Below are positions 56,623 to 64,000 of a stretch of DNA of 64,000 nt, piece after piece; the stretch's first letter is position 1; the number at the start of each line of letters is the position of its first letter. The DNA comes from JBLNDJ01 sp050261515 (GTDB lineage Bacteria > Acidobacteriota > Terriglobia > Bryobacterales > Bryobacteraceae): positions 67,456 to 131,455 of the forward strand of contig JBLNDJ010000040.1 in NCBI GenBank assembly GCA_050261515.1, given 5' to 3'. A program made the translations under genes and the position numbers. The notes below the pieces were generated by a model. It did not search any database. It was not told the origin of the DNA and saw nothing but the letters and a program-made list of their open reading frames with translations.

Positions 56623-58011
56623 ATGAACATCCACTTCGATTCCTCGAATTTGCTGTCGGAAATGGCCGGATCGAGCGGCCTAACCCGTGCCGAGATCAAA
56701 GAGAATACGCCGCGCGCGCTTGAAGCGCTGGCAGCGGTTCGAAAGATCAGCGAGGCGCGGCAGCAGGGCTTTCCGCATCTACCATTTCAGGATGGAGTTG
56801 CAAAGGAACTCATGAAGTACGCCGCGCACTTCCGCGGCACCTACGATACGGTGTGCGTGGTGGGGATCGGGGGCAGCGCGCTCGGGGCCTGGGCGATCGA
56901 CAATGCGATGCGCGGACCGCATCCCGTGCAGCCGGCCTTTTCGAAGAACAATCCGCGGCTGGTCATTCTGGATAATGTCGATCCGTCGTTCGTGATGGGC
57001 GCGCTCGAGTCGATGGATCCGAAGCGGACGATCGTGCTGGTGATCGCGAAATCGGGCGCGACGGCCGAGACCGTGGCCACGTTCCTGATCGTGCGGGAGT
57101 GGCTGCATAAGAAGCTCGGGCGCAAGACCAACGGCCGGATTGTGGCGGTGACGTCGGCCGGGCGCGGCGACCTGGCGGTGCTGGCCGAGCGGGAGCAGTA
57201 CCGCACGTTTCAGATTCCGGACAACGTCGGCGGCCGCTTCAGCGTGCTTTCGCCGGTGGGCATGGCGCCGGCGGCGCTGATCGGGGTGGACATACGGAAG
57301 ATCTTCAAGGGCGCGGCGGCAATGACCTCCGCGTGCTGGAAGGAGGACCTGGACAAGAACATCGCGCTGCGGTCGGCGCTTTACCACTACCTGATCTGGA
57401 CAAAGAAGAACAAGCCGATTCAGGTTGCGTTTCCGTATTCGAACCGGCTGTGGGGCACGGCGTTCTGGTTCCGGCAGCTTTGGGCGGAATCGCTGGGCAA
57501 GGCCGTTTCAAAGAACGGCGAGGTGGTGCACACGGGCCAGACGCCCGTGGCGGCGCTCGGGACGACCGATCAGCACTCCCAGGTGCAGCTTTACATGGAA
57601 GGCCCGAACGACAAGGTGTTCACGTTCTGGGCGGTGGCGAAGTATCGCGACGCGGGGCGGATTCCGAAGACCAAAGTAGGGCTCGAGGCGTTTGATTATC
57701 TGGCGGGCCAGACGCTGGCGAAACTGATCGACGCCGAGCGGCGCGCGACGACGGCGGCGCTCACGGGCGCGGGGCGGCCGAATTGCACGTTCACGCTCGA
57801 TCGAGTGGACGAGGAGCACATCGGGGCATTTCTGCAATTGCTCGAGTTCCAGACGGCCTTCACGGGCGAGCTGCTCGGCATCAACACATTCGACCAGCCG
57901 GGCGTCGAGATGGGCAAGCGCTTCACGTTCGCGCTCATGGGGCGCAAGGGCTTCGAGAGCTTCCAAAAGGAATTCGACGCGTACGAGGCACGGCGGAAGA
58001 AGCTGAGCTAG
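56623..58011 (+). CDS. pgi: Glucose-6-phosphate isomerase
   Basis: A 462-residue sugar-phosphate isomerase interconverting glucose-6-phosphate and fructose-6-phosphate. Two SIS-type sugar-binding motifs are visible (VVGIGGSALGAWA ~83, VIAKSGATAETVATFLI ~142). The signature region GGRFSVLSPVGM (~205) and LLEFQTAFTGELLGINTFDQPGVE (~410) follow. The length is on the short side for PGI, as in many bacteria. It is the central glycolytic enzyme of the region. A leader hairpin precedes it. Confidence 0.95.
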   Translation: MNIHFDSSNLLSEMAGSSGLTRAEIKENTPRALEALAAVRKISEARQQGFPHLPFQDGVAKELMKYAAHFRGTYDTVCVVGIGGSALGAWAIDNAMRGPHPVQPAFSKNNPRLVILDNVDPSFVMGALESMDPKRTIVLVIAKSGATAETVATFLIVREWLHKKLGRKTNGRIVAVTSAGRGDLAVLAEREQYRTFQIPDNVGGRFSVLSPVGMAPAALIGVDIRKIFKGAAAMTSACWKEDLDKNIALRSALYHYLIWTKKNKPIQVAFPYSNRLWGTAFWFRQLWAESLGKAVSKNGEVVHTGQTPVAALGTTDQHSQVQLYMEGPNDKVFTFWAVAKYRDAGRIPKTKVGLEAFDYLAGQTLAKLIDAERRATTAALTGAGRPNCTFTLDRVDEEHIGAFLQLLEFQTAFTGELLGINTFDQPGVEMGKRFTFALMGRKGFESFQKEFDAYEARRKKLS

Positions 58012-58382
58012 CTGGCGGCGTCGGCGACGAGCGGGACAATGGCGGCGAGTTGGTCCGCCAGGTCGGCCGGCGCCTGGTGGCGCTGGCGCAGGTACTCGGG
58101 GCTGTCATAAGAGATCCGCACGCGGCCGCGGGCGTCTTCCCACACCAGCGCCCTGAACGGAAGGTCTAGCGCGATCGTCGGCGCGGCCTCGAACAGCCGC
58201 GCGCGGGCGCGCGGGTTGCCGAAGATCACAAGTCGGGAGGCTCGTCCGGTCTCGCCGCCCTGATTGATGCTTGCGAAAATGGTCAGGCCCGCGGCGCGGA
58301 TTGCGGCTTCCAGCCGGGCGAGCGTCTCCCCGGCCGAGTGCCTGCTGAGTACGTGGACCATCCCGTTCGTTTGCCCCTGCAT
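58008..58382 (-). CDS. DUF302 family protein
   Basis: A ~124-residue protein with the DUF302 fold: LARLEAAIRAAGLTIFASINQ, RLVIFGNPRARARLFEAAP, IALDLPFRALVWED, VRISYDSPEYLRQRHQ. Family members are small proteins of unknown function, sometimes near copper or redox genes. ATG 58382 is used; ATG 58361 gives a shorter start. Its 3' end overlaps pgi by 4 bp. Confidence 0.8.
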   Translation of the reverse strand: MQGQTNGMVHVLSRHSAGETLARLEAAIRAAGLTIFASINQGGETGRASRLVIFGNPRARARLFEAAPTIALDLPFRALVWEDARGRVRISYDSPEYLRQRHQAPADLADQLAAIVPLVADAAS

Positions 58383-58426
58383 GATTCCAGTGTCGCAAGC
58401 TGGCAAAATGCAATCAGGAGGGGGGC

Positions 58427-59308
58427 ATGCCACGCAAGAGTCAGCAGCGGATCATTCTGGTCACCGGAGCGACGGGCAAGCAGGGGGGCGCCGTCGTGCG
58501 CCATCTGCGGGGGCGCGGATTTTCCGTGCGCGCTTTGACGCGCGATCCCGCCAAGCCCGCCGCGCGCGAGTTGATCAAGCAGGGCGCCGAGGTCGTTCGC
58601 GGCGATATGGAGAACGCGGCGTCGCTCGCGAGCGCGCTCGACGAGGCCCACGGCGTGTTCGGCGTCCAGACGCCGTACGAAGGAGGCGTCGAGGCCGAGC
58701 TGAGGCAAGGGAAGAACCTGGCGAGTGCCGCGCAGCGCGCGGGCGTCAGACACTTCGTCTACAGCTCCGTCGGGAGCGCGGACCAGAAGACCGGGATTCC
58801 GCACTTCGACTCCAAGTTTCAGATCGAGGAGCAGATTCGCGGGTCGGGGATGCCGTTCACGATTCTGCGGCCCGTGTTCTTCATGGAGAACCTGCTCGGC
58901 ATGGCGGGATCGATCCGCGAGGGCAAGCTCGCGCTGCCGCTCGCGCCGGATAAGAAACTGCAGATGATCGCGGTAGACGACATCGGGGCGTTCGCGACGA
59001 TGGCATTCGAGCATCCACAGAAGTGGATTGGGCGCGCGGTCGACCTGGCGGGCGATGAGATCACGATGGCGGACCTGGCAGCGCTGCTGACGCGCGTGAC
59101 CGGCCGCGAGGTGAAGTTCGAACAGGTGCCGATCGACGATTTCGAGAGCCAGGCAGGGAAGGAGCTGGGCTCGATGTGGCGTTGGTTCGGTGAGGTGGGA
59201 TATCACGCCGATATTCCGGCGCTGCGGCAGGAGTATCCGCGGCTGACGTCGCTCAACCAGTGGGCGCAGGCGCAGAACTGGAACGAGGCGGTGCGGGCGG
59301 CGCACTAG
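58427..59308 (+). CDS. NmrA-like NAD(P)-binding protein
   Basis: A 293-residue atypical SDR. The nucleotide-binding motif is VTGATGKQGGAVVRHL (~11-26), followed by the NmrA-type segments GDMENAASLASALDEAHGVF (~58-77) and VYSSVGSADQKTGIPHFDSK (~108-127). NmrA-like proteins often bind NADP and act as redox sensors rather than enzymes. A strong AGGAGG run precedes the ATG at 58427. Confidence 0.9.
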   Translation: MPRKSQQRIILVTGATGKQGGAVVRHLRGRGFSVRALTRDPAKPAARELIKQGAEVVRGDMENAASLASALDEAHGVFGVQTPYEGGVEAELRQGKNLASAAQRAGVRHFVYSSVGSADQKTGIPHFDSKFQIEEQIRGSGMPFTILRPVFFMENLLGMAGSIREGKLALPLAPDKKLQMIAVDDIGAFATMAFEHPQKWIGRAVDLAGDEITMADLAALLTRVTGREVKFEQVPIDDFESQAGKELGSMWRWFGEVGYHADIPALRQEYPRLTSLNQWAQAQNWNEAVRAAH

Positions 59309-59407
59309 TCGAGCTCTTCGAGAGAGACGAGACCGCGCTTGAGGGCTTGCACGATCGCCTGGGCGCGGTTCCCGACTTGCAGCTTCGCGAGGACGCTGGC
59401 GACGTGG
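59305..59407 (-). pseudogene. LuxR-type response-regulator C-terminal fragment
   Basis: About 33 residues on the minus strand read HVASVLAKLQVGNRAQAIVQ then ALKRGLVSLEELD and a stop, the recognition helix and tail of a NarL/LuxR-type regulator. The match stops at a deletion boundary near 59407; nothing of the HTH start or receiver remains. In the same strand further up (59430-59596) is a hydrophobic run (WIAAPLLALFVLAP), possibly the N-terminal part of its former kinase. The 59309-59727 stretch has no intact gene. Confidence 0.6.
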
Positions 59408-59702
59408 GGAAGGGGCCGAAGATATCGAGACCCGTGCCGGAGCGTCGCATCTCAGGGGTGGGGCAAGAACGAAGAGCGCGAGCAGCGGCGCGGCGATCCA
59501 TGCGGCCCGGTCCGCCCAGTTCTGCCCAAGCTCCGAGGTTTGCGCCAGGAGCGCGCACCAGACGATACGAGCGGCCGTCGCGCTCGAGTCGCGCAACTAC
59601 GACGACACGCCGACCCTGCGCGTGGGCGCGCCGCCGTTCCCATCGGCAAGGCCGCGGCCGCCGCGGTCTAGGTGGGCCCGCTTAAAATTTCCGCGCTCCC
59701 AG

Positions 59703-59725
59703 GTGTACTAGCTGTTATAATACAC
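59703..59725 (+). promoter_or_regulatory. Promoter and operator of the GntR/YtrA-type regulator
   Basis: A palindrome with half-sites GTGTACTA (59703-59710) and TAATACAC (59718-59725), 7 of 8 complementary positions, overlaps the -10 box TATAAT at 59716-59721. The start GTG at 59728 is only 6 nt after the box, so the transcript looks leaderless. The spacing fits a GntR/YtrA autoregulatory site. Confidence 0.6.
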
Positions 59726-59727
59726 GT

Positions 59728-60129
59728 GTGATTCCGTTCCAGCTTTCGTTTCGCCCCGGCATCTCGATTTACGAGCAGGTCGTTTACGCGGCGAAGAAAG
59801 CCATCATCTCGGGGCAACTGCCTCCCGGCACCCCGTTTCCTTCGGTGCGCGCGCTCAGCAAGGAACTCAAGATCAACCCCAACACCGCGCACAAAGTGGT
59901 CACCGAGCTGACCGCCGAGGGGCTGCTCGAGGTGTTGCCGGGGATCGGAACCACGGTGGCGACGCCGCCTTCTTCGACCGCGGCGCAGCGCCGGCGCCTT
60001 CTCAAGGGGGAGGTCGAGCGCCTGGTGGTCGAGGCCAAGAAGATCGGCCTCGAACTGGCGGACGTCGTCGCCGCCGTCGAGGAACATTGGGGCGCGCTCG
60101 AATCGCCTGTGGAGCAGGCACGATCATGA
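59728..60129 (+). CDS. GntR-family regulator (YtrA subfamily)
   Basis: A 133-residue protein with a GntR wHTH (~10-75: ISIYEQVVYAAKKAIISGQL, SVRALSKELKINPNTAHKVV) and a short helical C-terminal tail, the size and layout of the YtrA subfamily. These repress adjacent ABC transporter genes. It overlaps a truncated ABC ATPase gene by 4 nt (ATGA), so it is an orphan regulator whose target has been largely lost. Confidence 0.9.
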   Translation: MIPFQLSFRPGISIYEQVVYAAKKAIISGQLPPGTPFPSVRALSKELKINPNTAHKVVTELTAEGLLEVLPGIGTTVATPPSSTAAQRRRLLKGEVERLVVEAKKIGLELADVVAAVEEHWGALESPVEQARS

Positions 60130-60275
60130 ACTGCGTCATACGCACGGAACATCTGTCGAAGACATTTCGCGGCGTGGCCGCGCTGTCGGACGTGAACCTC
60201 GAAGTGCCCGAAAACGGAGTTTACGGCCTCATCGGGCCGAATGGCGCGGGCTGCGGCTTGCGGACTACGAAGTGA
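60126..60275 (+). pseudogene. ABC transporter ATPase, N-terminal fragment
   Basis: 49 residues: the start of an ABC-2 ATPase (CVIRTEHLSKTFRGVAALSD, then VYGLIGPNGAG), ending abruptly in the Walker A motif, before the Lys. The following bases give CGLRTTK and stop; another frame from the same point reads LRLADYEVRR and stop, which could be the tail of the former transporter. A deletion joining these pieces is the simplest explanation. The remaining transporter genes are absent. Confidence 0.75.
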
Positions 60276-60291
60276 GGCGATAACTTTCCCC

Positions 60292-60321
60292 TTGACATTC
60301 TACAGGAGCCCCCTGTAGAGT
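60292..60321 (+). promoter_or_regulatory. Promoter and operator of the PadR-ADOP operon
   Basis: TTGACA at 60292-60297 and TAGAGT at 60316-60321 (18-nt spacer). Inside is a perfect palindrome TCTACAGG (60299-60306) and CCTGTAGA (60312-60319), a PadR-type operator placed to block polymerase. The ATG at 60328 follows the -10 box by 6 nt, so the mRNA is probably leaderless. Confidence 0.7.
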
Positions 60322-60327
60322 ATCTAC

Positions 60328-60660
60328 ATGAGCGATTCGAAGACGGATCTTCTCCAGGGCACCCTCGACCTGCTCGTCCTGCGCATCCTCGCGCCGGGGC
60401 CGATGCACGGGTTCGGCATCGCGCAGCGGATTCAGCAGATCTCGAAGGACGTTCTGCAAGTGCAGCAGGGGTCGCTCTATCCGGCTCTTCAGCGGCTCGA
60501 GCGGCGAAAGTGGGTGGCGGCGGAGTGGTCGGCGTCCGAGAACAACCGCAGGGCGAAATATTACCGGCTGACCGCGGCCGGGCGGAAGCAACTGGAAGCC
60601 GAGGTGTCCAACTGGGAGCGCATCTCAGCCGCCATCGCGGAGATTCTTCAGACGGCGTAG
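60328..60660 (+). CDS. PadR-family transcriptional repressor (acidobacterial type)
   Basis: A 110-residue winged-helix protein: LLQGTLDLLVLRILAPGPMHG (~8-28), then GSLYPALQRLERRKWVAAEW (~48-67) and RRAKYYRLTAAGRKQL (~75-90). PadR proteins of this acidobacterial type usually sit before ADOP permeases and repress them. The operator in its own promoter supports autorepression. It is 9 nt from the ADOP gene. Confidence 0.93.
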   Translation: MSDSKTDLLQGTLDLLVLRILAPGPMHGFGIAQRIQQISKDVLQVQQGSLYPALQRLERRKWVAAEWSASENNRRAKYYRLTAAGRKQLEAEVSNWERISAAIAEILQTA

Positions 60661-60669
60661 GAGGCTTCC

Positions 60670-63213
60670 ATGCGGCGCTTCGAGCGAGATCTGGACGATG
60701 AGCTGCGGTTCCACTACGAGAGCCAGGTGGAGCTGAACCTGAAGGCCGGGATGACGCCGGAGGAGGCGCGCCGGCAGGCGGCGCTCACCCTCGGCGGAAT
60801 CGATCAGATCAAGGAAGACTGCCGCGATGCGCTGCCGCGCGTGTTGATCGAGACTTTTTTGCGCGATGTGCGGTACGGCGCGCGGGTGCTGTGGCGCAGC
60901 CCGGCGTTCACAGCGGTGGTGGTGCTGTCGCTGGCGCTCGGCATCGGGGCGAATCTCGCGGTGTTCGGCGTGATCGACGCCGCGTTCACGCGTCCGCTGC
61001 CGGTGGCGCGGCAGGGCGAGCTCGTGTGGGTCTTCACCGGCACGCGGGAGGCTCCCCACGGGGGCGTCTCCTATCCCGATTACCTCGACTTTCGCGCGCA
61101 CGCGAAGTCGCTCTCGGGCCTCGCCGTGGCGGACTTCCGCGGACCGATAATCTCCGCGAACGGCTGGCAGGAGTCGGTTTACACCGAGATCGTCTCGGAC
61201 AACTACTTTCAGCTCCTCGGCGTTCGCGCCGCGCACGGCCGCATGTTCACGGAAGAGAAGAACCCGCCGCCCGTGATCGTGCTCGGGCATGCGTTCTTCC
61301 AGAGCAAGTTCGGCGGCGATCCCCGCATCGTCGGGCGCGCCATACAACTGAGCGGCAGGCCGGTCACCGTCATCGGCGTGGCGCCGGCGGGGTTCCACGG
61401 CTGCCGCAACGGCATGGACGCGAACACGTGGCTTCCCATCTCGACGTGGAAGCAGTTCTGGCCGGGCGAGAATCAGGACCGCGGGGAGCACTGGCTGTCG
61501 GTGATCGGACGGATGAAGCCGGGCGCTTCCGTCGCCCAGGTGCGCCAGGAGATCGATGGCATCGCGCAGAACCTGGCGGCGGCGTACCCGGCCACGAACA
61601 AAGACCGGCGCGCGATGGTGTGGTCCGATCGCGAATACCGCCTTCGCAACGCGGGGTGGGAGAGCGCCGTCATTCTCGCGCTCACGCTGTGCGTGCTGCT
61701 TATCGGGGCGGCGAACGTCGCCGTTCTGCTGCTCGCTCGCGGGGAAGCGCGGCGCCGCGAGATCGCGATGCGGCACATGCTGGGTGCGACCCGCCTGCGC
61801 CTCGTGCGCCAGCTTCTGACTGAGACCTTTCTGCTGGCCGCGCTTGGGGCCGCGTGCGGCATCCTGCTCGGCGGATGGCTGATCCGCCTGATGCCCGTGC
61901 TGCTGCCCGCCGGGTTCCGGAGTCCGGGGATGCTGTTCCGCCTGGACGACCGCGCGCTGCTGTTCGGGTTGCTCCTTTTCGCGCTGAGCGGGGTGCTCGC
62001 GGGCGTCGCCCCCGCGCTCGTGGCCGTCCGCGCGGCGGGGGACCGGCGCAGCAGCCGCCCGCTCGTCCGCCATGCGCTCGTCGTCGCGCAGATGGCGCTG
62101 TCGCTCGTGCTGCTCGTCTGCGGCTTGCTGCTGACACGGTCGCTGTGGAACGGCATGCGGGGCGACCTCGGTTTTGCGCGCAAGAACCTTCTCGTGCTCC
62201 AGGTGAACCGGCCGTACAATCCGAACACCGAGAGACACGACGTCTTCAGCCGCGAGATCGTCGAGGGCCTGCGGGGCACGCCCGGCGTGAGAGATGTCGC
62301 CCTCGCGAGGTGGATCCCGTTCCAGCAGTTCAACAATGGCGGGAGCGTGAAAGCCGGCTTGCCCGGCGCGCGAAGGGAGCAGCCCGAGGTGCGTTGGAAC
62401 GCCGTCGGGCCCGGCTACTTCCGGGTGCTCGGGACGCGGCTGCTGCGGGGGCGCGAGTTTGAGGATCGCGACAACTCCCGGGGCGGCAAGGTCGTGATGG
62501 TCAATGAGACGGGGGCGCGGAGACTGTGGCCGTCCGAGGATCCGGTCGGAAAGCGGATCGAAACGGAAGGCGCGCTCTGGGAGGTCGTGGGTGTGGCCCG
62601 CGACTCGGTTGGTGGGCACATTACCGATCCGCCCGAGCCGATTCTGTATTTTTCGTACATGCAGAGGAACGCGGGCGGCCTTTCGCTGATGGTCGAGACG
62701 GGGCCTAGCCCGCTCGCCATGGCTCATGCGGTGCGGCAGCGGCTGCTTCAGATGAACAAGGACTATACGGTGTACGAAGTCACGACGATGGAGGAGCTGA
62801 CCGGCACGGCGCTGGAGTTTCCGCGGGTGCTTTCCGCGTTGACCGGGGCGCTGTGCGGAATCGCGCTGCTGCTGGCCGTGGTGGGGCTCTACGGCGTGAC
62901 GTCGTACTTCGTGCGCCGGCGCAGCCGCGACATAGGGATTCGGATGGCGCTCGGGGCGCAGCGCGGAGACGTGTTCCGCGACGTGCTCGGACGCGGCGTG
63001 CGGCTGGCGCTGGTGGGGATTGGCGTGGGCATGGCCGGGGCGCTGGCCGCTACGCGTGCGCTCGATGGAATGCTGTTCGGCGTGAAGTCGAACGATCCGG
63101 CGACGTTCGCGGCGGCGGCCGTGCTGCTGTTACTGGTGGCGCTCGCCGCGAGCTATCTGCCCGCGCGGCGCGCCACCCGCGTCGATCCGGCGGTTACCTT
63201 GCGGTACGAGTGA
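60670..63213 (+). CDS. ADOP family ABC permease (duplicated orphan permease)
   Basis: An 847-residue membrane protein. The N-terminal ~60 residues are the helical segment typical of ADOP (DLDDELRFHYESQVE). Two MacB/FtsX-type halves follow: TM ~85, MacB-like periplasmic domain ~110-310, three TM ~335-435; then TM ~470, second periplasmic domain ~500-700 and three TM ~715-835. It ends in the characteristic VDPAVTLRYE. It has no ATPase partner nearby; the family, abundant in Acidobacteria, is thought to take part in export or envelope stress responses. An AGGAGG site precedes the ATG. Confidence 0.92.
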   Translation: MRRFERDLDDELRFHYESQVELNLKAGMTPEEARRQAALTLGGIDQIKEDCRDALPRVLIETFLRDVRYGARVLWRSPAFTAVVVLSLALGIGANLAVFGVIDAAFTRPLPVARQGELVWVFTGTREAPHGGVSYPDYLDFRAHAKSLSGLAVADFRGPIISANGWQESVYTEIVSDNYFQLLGVRAAHGRMFTEEKNPPPVIVLGHAFFQSKFGGDPRIVGRAIQLSGRPVTVIGVAPAGFHGCRNGMDANTWLPISTWKQFWPGENQDRGEHWLSVIGRMKPGASVAQVRQEIDGIAQNLAAAYPATNKDRRAMVWSDREYRLRNAGWESAVILALTLCVLLIGAANVAVLLLARGEARRREIAMRHMLGATRLRLVRQLLTETFLLAALGAACGILLGGWLIRLMPVLLPAGFRSPGMLFRLDDRALLFGLLLFALSGVLAGVAPALVAVRAAGDRRSSRPLVRHALVVAQMALSLVLLVCGLLLTRSLWNGMRGDLGFARKNLLVLQVNRPYNPNTERHDVFSREIVEGLRGTPGVRDVALARWIPFQQFNNGGSVKAGLPGARREQPEVRWNAVGPGYFRVLGTRLLRGREFEDRDNSRGGKVVMVNETGARRLWPSEDPVGKRIETEGALWEVVGVARDSVGGHITDPPEPILYFSYMQRNAGGLSLMVETGPSPLAMAHAVRQRLLQMNKDYTVYEVTTMEELTGTALEFPRVLSALTGALCGIALLLAVVGLYGVTSYFVRRRSRDIGIRMALGAQRGDVFRDVLGRGVRLALVGIGVGMAGALAATRALDGMLFGVKSNDPATFAAAAVLLLLVALAASYLPARRATRVDPAVTLRYE

Positions 63214-63222
63214 AGCGGCCTC

Positions 63223-63883
63223 CTAGCGATGCCGGTGTGCTTCGTCGTAGGCCGCGTCCTTTTCTTTCCAGTAAGTCGAAAGCGCCTTGATCGCTTGGTC
63301 CGGCGTAGCGGAAATGTCCCCCCTGTCCTTGGCCAGGAGTGTAATTAGGTTCCTCTCCATTTCGGAAGGCGGTACTTCCCTGTACGAGGGAGGGACGTCG
63401 AACAAAGACGGATCGGGGTCGCCAGGAGTGATCTTGACTGCGGTCCTCTCGAATACCGAAATCACTTTACCCGAACCGTCTTGTACCTCTTCGTGAAGCT
63501 TCATTTCGTAGCAACCCAGATCTTTTGCAAACCACGCCGTTCGAAGGATTTTCTTTGAGGGTGGTTCCTCCCTCACTGTCTCGTAACCGTAGACCTCAAA
63601 GCCATTGATGACATCCTGTCCCTTATAGGCGAGCGGAATGCCGCCTTGATACTCGCAGCGTGGTCCGCGCCAAGCTCGGAACGTCTTTGTTCCCGGCGGG
63701 ACGCGGAAATAGCGCGTGCTCTTCAGTTCACCGCGGTCACTAATGTCAACTTTCATCCCTTCCGGCAAGAGCGTGACGCTCCGAGCTTGGCTAGATGATC
63801 GATCGATGGGCGCGGTGGCGCGCGACGAATCTGCGCGATACGCCTGTACCAGGTGCTTCACGGGTTGCGGATGATCAATCCCC
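63223..63883 (-). pseudogene. Hypothetical protein, N-terminus removed by IS insertion
   Basis: About 220 residues read on the minus strand, ending HRHR. No recognised domain; visible segments are SVTLLPEGMKVDISDRGELK, FRVPPGTKTFRAWRGP, FEVYGYETVREEP and LHEEVQDGSGKVISVFERT, a beta-rich, probably secreted protein. The frame continues into the IS end at 63884, so the true N-terminus, including any signal peptide, is lost. A GTG at 63861 could restart translation. Confidence 0.6.
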
Positions 63884-64000
63884 TGACCTGCCCCCCGAAA
63901 TCCGCATGAAGTCGAATACGATTTCATAGGATTGAAAGGGGGACGGAATGTCCAGAAGCAAACATTCGGAAGCTCAGATCGTCGGTGCAATCAAACAGAT
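63884..64000 (+). mobile_element. Left end of an IS3-family insertion sequence (continues beyond window)
   Basis: The end starts TGACCTGCCCCCC, like terminal repeats of IS3-family elements, and is followed 64 nt later by a transposase OrfA start. It lies inside the reading frame of the gene at 63223, so it interrupts that gene. Confidence 0.75.
63948..64000 (+). CDS. IS3-family transposase OrfA, N-terminal part (truncated by window end)
   Basis: The visible 17 residues, MSRSKHSEAQIVGAIKQ, match the start of IS3-family OrfA helix-turn-helix proteins (usual form KRSKFTEEQIVxAL). A GGGGGACGGA ribosome-binding region precedes the ATG. Confidence 0.85.
   Translation, partial: MSRSKHSEAQIVGAIKQ

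Noticed and set aside
59408..59727. Additional gene between NmrA and GntR genes
   Set aside because: Frames here have no recognisable domain or start signal; part may be the remnant of a membrane kinase but it is not supported as a gene.

Overview
The window is high-GC, densely coded chromosomal DNA, most likely from an Acidobacteriota member of the Solibacter/Bryobacter type. The evidence is a combination of families typical of that phylum: two secreted VWFA-domain proteins, a PadR regulator paired with a duplicated orphan ABC permease (ADOP), a large Oar-like TonB-dependent receptor with an N-terminal carboxypeptidase-regulatory domain, and a small ECF sigma/anti-sigma unit. LptD, tmRNA and periplasmic export signals indicate a Gram-negative envelope. 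No rRNA, tRNA, CRISPR array or prophage was seen. The assignment is inference from gene content.

Layout. 0-5.6 kb: the C-terminal part of an M48 metalloprotease, then a PDZ/membrane/GAF/PAS histidine kinase translationally coupled to an NtrC-type response regulator, preceded by a candidate sigma-54 promoter. 5.6-10.7 kb: M23 peptidase, PIG-L deacetylase, beta-propeller protein, efflux adaptor without a pump, and a VWA protein. 10.6-15.7 kb (minus strand): ECF sigma factor, anti-sigma factor, a secretin-N-like exported protein, two paralogous coiled-coil membrane proteins and a DUF4412-like protein. 15.7-24.9 kb (plus): a long run of tightly packed genes: PH-domain protein, SDR, sugar-binding lipoprotein, Ldh2 dehydrogenase, xseB, prenyl synthase, tlyA, nadK, a glycosyltransferase-FkbM methyltransferase fusion and a dicarboxylate symporter. 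24.9-34.7 kb: LacD-type aldolase and VWFA protein (minus), a one-protein NRPS (plus), then KDG kinase and a triple RidA-like exported protein (minus). 34.8-39.9 kb (plus): MocR/PdxR-type regulator, pdxS, pdxT, a low-molecular-weight phosphatase/arsenate-reductase-like protein, and a cation/proton antiporter with a C-terminal rhodanese domain. 39.98-40.33 kb: tmRNA. 40.4-52.0 kb: a polysaccharide-use block (GH78, Oar receptor, heparinase II/III-like protein, GH-A clan hydrolase). 52.0-58.4 kb: radical SAM protein, LptD, RDD protein, pgi, DUF302. 58.4-64 kb: NmrA protein, two decayed loci, a YtrA-type GntR regulator, the PadR-ADOP pair and the left end of an IS3-family element that cuts a gene.

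The strongest unusual signal is in the antiporter-rhodanese gene. An in-frame TGA lies exactly where the catalytic cysteine of the rhodanese loop belongs. The frame stays open and conserved for 52 more codons, and a hairpin starts 9 nt after the TGA, as expected for a bacterial selenocysteine insertion element. A fresh nonsense mutation is the alternative. Other points: an NRPS whose loading domain looks like an oxalyl-CoA-synthetase-type ligase; a palindromic repeat apparently incorporated in frame between the two domains of the GT-FkbM fusion; a triple RidA protein next to the PLP synthesis genes; regulators with operators built into apparently leaderless promoters; and deletion scars that leave an orphan GntR regulator.
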